A DNA stretch of 11,356 bases from Baffinella frigidus (taxonomy: Eukaryota > Cryptophyceae > Cryptomonadales > Baffinellaceae): positions 567,476-578,831 of the forward strand of contig MU646370.1 in NCBI GenBank assembly GCA_026770585.1. The letters are read 5' to 3'. Below are positions 7,177 through 11,356 of the stretch, piece by piece (the stretch's first letter is position 1; each line of letters begins with the position of its first letter). The notes beneath the pieces are model-generated. The model saw only the letters and a list, made by a program, of their open reading frames with translations. It was not told the DNA's origin and made no database searches. Made by a program: the position numbers and the translations under genes.

Positions 7177-7393
7177 CCTCTCGGCGCAGAGAGCTCGAAG
7201 AACCAGGGCTGAGAGGGTGTGTGACTGACTGCCGCATCGCAGTTGCAGATGGCAACCTCAGCTCTAGATGTTCCTAGGAGGATTGGTCGGTCTGGTTCTG
7301 ATGGTAAATTTGGCTCCAGCCAACGGCGCCCTCTCGATGGGAAGAGCAGTCTCTGCACGCCGCGCGCAGCAGTCGCTTTACTAGAGGGCAACC
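7177..7393. other. unassigned sequence between elements E and F
   Basis: No element ends and no convincing coding region. Frames of 71-78 codons on both strands overlap and carry no recognisable motif. Confidence 0.35.
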
Positions 7394-7515
7394 TACAGGG
7401 GTACCTCGCTCATAAGAAACCGCCACCCCCTAGGACCCTACAGCAGGGTTATGCCTAGGGCCCAACGCTGGCCCTAGGGGGGGGGCCGTTTTCTTATGAG
7501 CGAGGTACCCCTGTA
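7394..7515. mobile_element. family II fold-back element, copy F
   Basis: 122 bp, TA-flanked, with 26-bp perfect terminal inverted repeats (7394-7419 and 7490-7515) starting TACAGGGGTACCTCGCTCAT. The inner stem CCTAGGGCC (7454-7462) / GGCCCTAGG (7470-7478) is perfect around a 7-base loop. The core palindrome is present with one change, CCTACAGCAGG (7437-7447). This is the best-preserved copy and probably the most recent insertion of its family. Confidence 0.85.
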
Positions 7516-7600
7516 CGCCCTGGATGTATGCTGCCGAGGGCTTGTGGGCAGAGGATTAAGTCCAGAACGAGCCCGCCTCAGGCCGACTGTATTAATAGGG

Positions 7601-7754
7601 TAACGGGCTGAAAACCGGGTAGTTAAGCCTACGGTATTGCCTACGGTAGGCCGTAGGGACCTAGGGGGGGTCCTATAAAACATGAGGTCCTAGGGGCCCT
7701 ACGGCCTACCGTAGGCAATACCGTAGGCCTAAGTACCCGGGGTTCAGTCCGTTA
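7601..7754. mobile_element. 154-bp near-palindromic element (G)
   Basis: The arms 7601-7658 and 7697-7754 (58 bases each) pair with only four mismatches (7613, 7614, 7622, 7626) and one G-T pair. Both ends carry TA (TAACGG...CCGTTA). Each arm contains a CCTAC-N-GTAGG core (7640-7650, 7705-7715). The 38-base centre holds GGACCTAGG/TCCTAGGGG and a TATAAAA string (7674-7680). It has no coding capacity. Probably a fold-back MITE related to families I and II by its core. Confidence 0.85.
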
Positions 7755-7791
7755 TCTGATGAGTAAGCGGGGTGCTCACACGGGACGAAAG

Positions 7792-7986
7792 CTAGAGGTC
7801 GGCTCTAAGCGCGAGAAGGTCCCTTCCATCCGATAGAAGCCGATACCCCCCCCTCCTCAGACTTTCCAGCACGCCGAGCAGCTCCTCGGGAGTCAAGTTG
7901 ACAGTCTCGAGGCCGATGGCGGCTGGCTGCCAGAGAGCGAGGTCCAGCTGGGCCAAAATACGTGCGTCGTACGCCTCCGCATCCAC
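7792..7986 (-). CDS. unrecognised protein, C-terminal exon-like segment
   Basis: Reading leftward from 7986, 64 codons begin VDAEAYDARILAQLDLALW and continue QPAAIGLETVNLTPEELLGV to a TAG at 7792-7794. The composition suggests a helical, soluble domain; no family is recognised. It is preceded on the minus strand by ...CATCAG at 7987-7992, with CT-rich sequence upstream, which resembles a 3' splice site. The frame also stays open upstream to 8079, where GTGAGC could be a donor or a GTG start. A second copy of the first 22 codons lies at 8099-8167, and nine of its 11 codon differences are synonymous. That supports genuine protein-coding history. Whether it is a live gene or a remnant is open. 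Confidence 0.5.
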   Translation of the reverse strand: MDAEAYDARILAQLDLALWQPAAIGLETVNLTPEELLGVLESLRRGGYRLLSDGRDLLALRADL

Positions 7987-8098
7987 CTGATGTGAGGACA
8001 TACAGAGGTTACTCGAAGTTAAGGTCTCACAAATTACGGCCACACACCGTAAATGAGCTGCACTTATGATAGAGCTCACCCCGAATACAGTCGATGAA

Positions 8099-8167
8099 AC
8101 AGGCAGGCTGCCAGAGGGTGAGGTCCAGCTGTGCGAGGATACGCGCGTTGTAGGCCTCAGCGTCTAC
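8099..8167 (-). repeat. second copy of the VDAEAY exon-like unit
   Basis: Minus-strand codons give VDAEAYNARILAQLDLTLWQPAC-type sequence (residues 1-22 match 7792-7986 at 20 of 22). It is also preceded by a C-rich tract and CAG (8168-8170 and above), like an intron 3' end. A GTGAGC donor-like site follows at 8079-8074, but splicing it to the CAG at 7987 would not keep frame. The true exon structure is therefore unresolved; this may be a tandemly duplicated exon or a decayed gene copy. Confidence 0.5.
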
Positions 8168-8201
8168 CTGCCAGGGGGGGGGGCGCGGTTTTAATAAATT
8201 G

Positions 8202-8458
8202 TTATTTAACTATTGAACACGACCGCGACGAGGCAAGAGGTGCGGTGAGACGAGAGGCAAGGGCCCTAGCAGCCCCCGTCACTCGTAAGGGCGTGGGGGG
8301 GAACGCGAGCGTCTCGCCTCGACGATGCATGTATGCCCCCATGTACGCCTCGGCGTCCACCTGATAGAGCGGGTTTCGCATGTGTTGGGCACCAGCAGGA
8401 TACACCAACGGCCAACGTTGACGGTTTTGTACCAACATCGTCAAATTTTGCCGTCCAC
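8202..8458 (-). pseudogene. diverged further copies of the VDAEAY unit
   Basis: Reading leftward from 8360, a third copy reads VDAEAYMGAYMHRRGETLAF and is preceded by TATCAG. A fourth, from 8458, begins VDGKILTMLVQNRQRW after CTGTCAG. Its inner bases (8412-8433) recur at 10395-10416 with one change. The flanks 8194-8275 and 8479-8548 are also related to each other (ATAAATTGTTA ... ACCGCGACG ... GTGAGACGAGAGG). The block is a set of partly decayed local duplications. No intact gene can be drawn. Confidence 0.4.
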
Positions 8459-8461
8459 CTG

Positions 8462-8919
8462 ACAGGGGGAGAAGCGGGTTTGATAAATTGTTAAACATGA
8501 CCGCGACGGGCCAGAAGGCGAGGTGAGACGAGAGGTAATGGCCCTAGCATCCCGCGACCACCCGTGAGAGAGGGGGGGGGAGGAGTACGTTCTCACCATG
8601 ACACCACCCCCAGTCCATTTCTTTTCGGGGTAGTAATTAAGAATTGCGCGGTGCAAAGACGTCTTGTTAAGAGCGCCTGCACGCTCACTCTGTCACCCCA
8701 CCCCGCACCAAACCCCCGCTTGCTGAGTGGCATCACACGCGTAGCTGCCATCTGTGGGGGTCAGAGGAGGCCGTGCTTGACGAGAGGCCGAGTGACTTGA
8801 CACCCCGACCAAGGGAGGAGACGAGAATGCATCGCTCACTTGCCACTGCCTGCGGCAATGCCTCAAAGTGTGGTCCCTTCAGTCCAGAGTGAAAATCGCG
8901 TCGTGGGGATGCCGCTCAA
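8462..8919. other. unassigned sequence right of the duplicated exons
   Basis: The left third repeats material from 8194-8275 (see above). The rest holds a G run near 8570-8580 and no recognisable gene, RNA or element end. Confidence 0.35.
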
Positions 8920-9040
8920 AAGGCTACGGGGTACGAACTTGCCCGGACATCCGGGCAGGGACGTGACTCATTGCTGACTTTTGGCGTGCATCCCAAGAAC
9001 CAATCCAATAATTAACTTTAGAAACGTTCTCCGTAGTCTT
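8920..9040. mobile_element. inverted-repeat element M (family with L)
   Basis: The ends 8920-8935 (AAGGCTACGGGGTACG) and 9025-9040 pair at 13 of 16 positions. Inside are a GCCCGGA/TCCGGGC hairpin (8941-8956), then ACGTGA...TTGCTGACTTTTGGCGTG and CAATCCAATAATTAACTTTAG. The last two blocks are shared with element L at 10072-10165. No coding capacity. Older and more degraded than L. Confidence 0.55.
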
Positions 9041-9067
9041 ACGAGTGGCGCGGGTGCTGCCGAGTGG

Positions 9068-9186
9068 TACAGGGGTGACGACATTACAGACACGCACCGC
9101 CCCTAGGGTGGTCCTGTGCTCCTAGGACTGGCCCTACTGTAGGACCTTACGGCAGTGCGTGCCCTCAATTTCGAGAAACCCATGTA
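9068..9186. mobile_element. family II-like fold-back element, degraded copy H
   Basis: Outer ends GTACAGGGGT (9067-9076) and ACCCATGTAC (9178-9187) pair at 8 of 10. Inner CACGCACCGCC (9091-9101) and GGCAGTGCGTG (9151-9161) pair at 10 of 11. The interior carries CCTAGG twice and CCTACTGTAGG (9133-9143). Length (119 bp), TA flanks and CAGGGGT end match family II, so this is probably an old copy. Confidence 0.6.
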
Positions 9187-9330
9187 CCTGAAAGTAGTCA
9201 ATCCTACCTGAAAGTAGTCAATCCTACCCGAAAGTAGTCAATCCTACCTGAAAGTAGTCAATCCTACCTGCAAGTGGTCAATCCTACCTGAAAGTAGTCA
9301 ACCCGAGTGATACCTGAAAGTAGTCGATCC
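9185..9330 (+). repeat. 20-bp tandem repeat (six units plus one)
   Basis: TACCTGAAAGTAGTCAATCC repeats in exact 20-bp steps at 9185, 9205, 9225, 9245, 9265 and 9285. A seventh unit lies at 9311-9330 after a 6-base offset, GAGTGA. Most units differ by no more than one base; the fifth has two changes. The first unit begins at the TA that ends element H. The spacing is near two helical turns, so it could be a protein-binding array, but no function is shown. Confidence 0.95.
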
Positions 9331-9347
9331 GCTTAACGGCGTGCGAC

Positions 9348-9444
9348 GCGAGAAGCTCTGGTAGTGTCACGCACGTCACCTCTTGCCGCACCTGCAGGAC
9401 CATCGGTCAATATGCAACGTTAGCGAAATCAAATAAACCTGGCG
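9348..9444 (+). repeat. repeat module m1 (unoccupied site)
   Basis: Contains AGTGTCACGCACGTCACCTC (9363-9382), identical to 9607-9626, and then CTTGCCGCACCTGCAGGACCATCGGT, which resembles 9793-9817 downstream (module m3). Its left part (GCGAGAAGCTCTGGTAG) matches the sequence just left of the MITE at 9461 at about 15 of 17 bases. It therefore preserves the pre-insertion state of that site. Confidence 0.65.
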
Positions 9445-9460
9445 AGAGAAGCGCTGGAAG

Positions 9461-9606
9461 TTCATCTCGAAAGATAACTGAATCAGTTCCCTATTAGCGT
9501 TTTCACTTTAATTAGGAGGCCTAATTAAATTTACTATGTCCTAATTAATTTCTCCTATTCAACCTCCTATTCAAAAGGAACTGATTCAGTTATCTTCCGA
9601 GATGAA
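9461..9606. mobile_element. 146-bp MITE with 30-bp terminal inverted repeats (I)
   Basis: The ends 9461-9490 and 9577-9606 (starting TTCATCTCG, ending CGAGATGAA) match at 29 of 30 bases. The interior is AT-rich and contains a 10-bp stem TTTAATTAGG/CCTAATTAAA (9507-9529). It is flanked by AG on both sides (9459-9460, 9607-9608), which is single in the unoccupied module m1 (9363-9364). This suggests a 2-bp target duplication. It encodes nothing and would need a transposase from elsewhere. Confidence 0.88.
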
Positions 9607-9848
9607 AGTGTCACGCACGTCACCTCAACCCGGACCTGAGGAAACATCGGGCGTGTTGGAAAAGAAGAAGAAGAGACTTTTATTGAACTTATGACGTCGG
9701 ACCATAAACTTAAGGCGTCCAGAGAGGGCTCGAAATTATGTTGGAAACATCGGGCGTGTTGGCAAGAGGTCAACCCGAACCTGAGGAAACACCTCCTGCC
9801 GCACCTGCACGAACATCGGTTAACATACACCGTTGACAAAATTAAATA
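9607..9848 (+). repeat. mosaic repeat modules m2 and m3
   Basis: m2 (9607-9659) and m3 (9763-9848) share TCAACCCG(G/A)ACCTGAGGAAACA. A 19-base word, GAAACATCGGGCGTGTTGG, stands at 9641-9659 and 9744-9762, enclosing 84 bases that include an AAGAAGAAGAAG run. m3 ends in AAATTAAATATAACC, into whose TA element C is set. A 90-codon minus frame (9567-9839) crosses these repeats and is not called. Confidence 0.65.
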
Positions 9849-9953
9849 TAACCCTTAGGTGGCGAGCAGGCTCACACACCCTACTGTAGGACCCTAGGAC
9901 CTGCCGAGGACCTCGTGGCGGTCGATTTTGACCGCCTCGCCACTTAACGGATA
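9849..9953. mobile_element. family I fold-back element, copy C
   Basis: 105 bp, the same length as copy A. The ends 9849-9865 and 9937-9953 pair (14 Watson-Crick, one G-T, two mismatches) and both carry TA. H3 GGCGGTC.../GACCGCC (9917-9936) is intact and abuts the right end. H2 CCTAGG/CCGAGG (9893-9909) has one mismatch, and H1 (9866-9884) is decayed. The core CCTACTGTAGG is at 9880-9890. Confidence 0.75.
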
Positions 9954-10008
9954 TCTGCAATCCAGCCGTCTCGGCTGTCCAGCGCTGCGTGTGCTGTCCG
10001 TGCGCCCC

Positions 10009-10187
10009 CCTACCACACGAGGCTACCCATGCGAACATAATAAATGGACGTTATAGGGGTTTGTGGGAAAGCCTGCACGGAAAGCGTGCAGGTACGTGAA
10101 CAATTGCTGACTTTTGGCGTGTTTCCTGGGTAACAATCTAATAATTGACTTGAGAATCTGTTCACAAGGGTAGCCTCGTGTAGTAGG
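10009..10187. mobile_element. inverted-repeat element L (family with M)
   Basis: The 20-base ends 10009-10028 and 10168-10187 match at 19 of 20, beginning CCTACCACACGAGGCTACCC. Pairing extends to 29 bases with three mismatches. TA occurs at 10011 and 10184, so a TA target duplication is possible. The interior has a perfect CCTGCACG-GAAAG-CGTGCAGG hairpin (10072-10092) and TTGCTGACTTTTGGCGTG (10104-10121), shared with M. Confidence 0.75.
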
Positions 10188-10446
10188 TCCTAGTCGTGCA
10201 AGGCCTTCGCGGAAGGGAATACATGGTGGCCATGTTAGGTTCGATCCATGACAAACGCACTTTCCTCTCTATTTCTCCCCCAGGCACATCCCCAAAGCCT
10301 CACGCAAACGCCTGACCTACCCCAGCGCTGGTTTCCTAGCTCTGTCTCAGTCTATTTGGGCACACTACTTTGGCGAGCCCGGCTCTTTTCCGATCCAACG
10401 TTGACGGATTTGTACCGCAGACCCGGCATGGCAACTTGAGAATAGT
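10188..10446 (+). other. unassigned; splice-acceptor-like site
   Basis: A pyrimidine-rich run ending in CAG (10261-10283) looks like a 3' splice site on +. A 63-codon + frame (10248-10439) crosses it, but no protein family is recognised. 10395-10416 is a displaced copy of the VDAEAY-unit interior (8412-8433). No gene is called. Confidence 0.25.
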
Positions 10447-10545
10447 GCGAATAGAGCCAAGTTTCCCGTGAGAATAGAGCTAGGTTTCTCATAGTGAGAA
10501 TAAATCTAGGTTTCCCATAGTGCGAATAGAGCTAGGGTTCCCGTG
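10447..10545 (+). repeat. 26-bp tandem repeat, four units
   Basis: Units of the form G(A/C)GAATAGAGCTAGGTTTCCC(G/A)TAGT begin at 10447, 10470, 10496 and 10522, giving periods of 23, 26 and 26. Units differ at several positions. Function unknown. Confidence 0.8.
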
Positions 10546-10714
10546 GAATGGTCTTGCCTGAAGGTTGCGGTATGTCTCATAGTCCTGCGGAGCAGCGCCT
10601 ACCCCCCCAACCTGCCACACTCCCCGCACACTCTTTCAGAATTGAGACACTCCCTCGGTGTGGCGCATACATGGCGGCAGTGTTGGCAATATACTAATGG
10701 TAATAATAACGGTT

Positions 10715-10783
10715 TCTCTCTCTCTCTCTCTCGCTCTCTCTCTCTCTTGCTCTCTCTCTCTTGCTCTCTCTCGCTTGCTCTCT

Positions 10784-10828
<45 letters not shown>
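10715..10828 (+). repeat. CT-rich microsatellite
   Basis: About 114 bases of CT dinucleotides interrupted by CTCG and CTTG at semi-regular spacing. The frames on both strands through it (Ser/Leu or Arg/Glu runs) are simple-sequence artefacts. Confidence 0.97.
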
Positions 10829-10921
10829 AACCTCTCTGTTGAAGAAGTCGTTGGAACCCGCCTCGGGGACGTGGTCGAGGACGGGCCAACCCGAGCGGGC
10901 CCACGGAGGGCTCTTGATGGG

Positions 10922-11033
10922 GGGGTATTCAAAAGTCAATTTCCAAGGTAAAACGATATTCAAAAGTCAATTTCCACAAGGAAACGGCTCCAAGAACGGG
11001 CCAATGGCTCCAAAAACGGGCCTGGAATACCCC
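10922..11033. repeat. small inverted-repeat-bounded block with direct repeats (K)
   Basis: GGGGTATTC (10922-10930) and GAATACCCC (11025-11033) are perfect inverted repeats. Inside, TATTCAAAAGTCAATTTCCA occurs at 10926-10945 and 10957-10976 (step 31), and GGCTCCA(A)(G/A)AACGGGCC at 10986-11002 and 11006-11022 (step 20). It may be a short element or a nested duplication. The terminal repeat is too short to be sure. Confidence 0.55.
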
Positions 11034-11192
11034 ACCTCCTTTGAGAGATCGAACCGGGCTCTCAAAGGCCCGCAACGCTGGGACTGTGTCAGGTTGGGAG
11101 AGTAGTTTCAGAGCTCGCACCCTGCAATACCAGACGCTCCAGACGGGCCCTGCTAGATCTGAAGCAAGGTGGAGGTGCTGGTTCGAGAGAGC
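11034..11192. other. unassigned sequence before the right-hand telomere-like tract
   Basis: No gene, RNA or clear element end is visible. The GGTTCGAGA word at 11179-11187 is not part of a tRNA fold. Confidence 0.35.
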
Positions 11193-11340
11193 TTAGGGGT
11201 TAGGGATTAGGGTTCGGGGTGCAGGGTTTGGGGTTTGGGGTTCAGAGTTTAGGGTTCAGGGTTTAGGGTTTAGGATTCAGAGTTTAGGGTTTAGGGAACA
11301 GGTTTAGGGTTAGGGTTTAAGGTACCCCTCAACCCTAAAC
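11193..11340 (+). repeat. right-hand degenerate TTTAGGG tract with strand switch
   Basis: TTAGGGG, TTCGGGG, TTTGGGG and TTTAGGG variants run to about 11318. After AAGGTACC (11319-11326) the strand type flips to CAACCCTAAACC (11329-11340). It resembles the junction near 1740 on a small scale. The window ends shortly after, so its extent is unknown. Confidence 0.75.
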
Positions 11341-11356
11341 CAGGGTTCGCGCGCTG

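Noticed and set aside
7672-7682. TATAAAA as a promoter TATA box
   Set aside because: It lies in the centre of the 154-bp palindrome, with no gene starting at a suitable distance on the + strand.
7756-7791. CTGATGA ... CGAAA, resembling a hammerhead ribozyme core
   Set aside because: Between the two core strings only two base pairs of stem II form, and the sequence after GAAA does not lead to a stem III ending in a UH cleavage site. The core match alone is not enough.
9185-9330. 20-bp repeats as a CRISPR array
   Set aside because: Units are directly adjacent with no spacers, and the window is eukaryotic.
10238-10247. GGTTCGATCC, like a tRNA T-loop
   Set aside because: The bases either side do not form a 5-bp T stem, and no acceptor or anticodon stem can be placed upstream.
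10543-10963. Open frames with Ser/Leu or Arg/Glu runs
   Set aside because: Translations of the CT microsatellite; no sequence outside it looks coding.

Overview
This window looks like nuclear DNA of a eukaryote with plant/algal-type (TTTAGGG) telomere repeats, probably a protist or microalga. The signs are long degenerate and perfect TTTAGGG/CCCTAAA arrays, a eukaryotic DYRK-class protein kinase with strongly GC-biased third positions, microsatellites, and many small inverted-repeat (MITE-like) elements. Nothing prokaryotic (operons, Shine-Dalgarno spacing, bacterial RNA genes) is visible. The lineage cannot be fixed from this window.

Layout. 1-422: a short degenerate tandem repeat and a doubtful spliced gene end. 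423-1739: TTTAGGG-type repeats on the + strand, degenerate on the left and ending in 11 perfect units. 1740-1782: a short non-telomeric spacer. 1783-2006: exactly 32 seven-base units of the opposite strand type (CCCTAAA and variants). This is the geometry of a head-to-head telomere fusion. A 5'-truncated open frame begins directly at the right edge of the array (about 2007-2272). 2341-2830: a GA microsatellite, a 47-bp palindrome and a second, short telomere-like tract preceded by the same 31-bp junction sequence found at 423. 2831-4510: no convincing gene.

4511-6280 is the one confident gene: an intron-free DYRK1-class dual-specificity kinase of 589 residues. 6557-7754 and 8920-10187 hold a dense cluster of small fold-back elements, mostly flanked by TA. 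Family I (three copies) keeps a 17-bp terminal stem around three hairpins, with compensatory changes between copies. Family II (four copies) has CAGGGGTACCTCGCTCA-type ends. There is also one 154-bp near-palindrome, one 146-bp MITE whose empty site is preserved nearby, and a two-copy family (M/L) whose internal hairpin differs in sequence but is kept as a stem. Families I and II and the 154-bp palindrome share a core palindrome CCTAC-N-GTAGG although their ends differ.

Between these two clusters, on the minus strand (7792-8460), lies a coding-like segment with a duplicated exon-like unit (VDAEAY...LAQLDL.LWQPA). Differences between its two best copies are mostly synonymous, which suggests a real but unrecognised protein. 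The right end (10190-11356) holds short tandem repeats, a CT microsatellite and another degenerate TTTAGGG tract that flips strand at the window edge.

The parts do not form a pathway. The window reads as a housekeeping or signalling kinase gene inside subtelomere-like, transposon-rich DNA that may record an old chromosome-end fusion.
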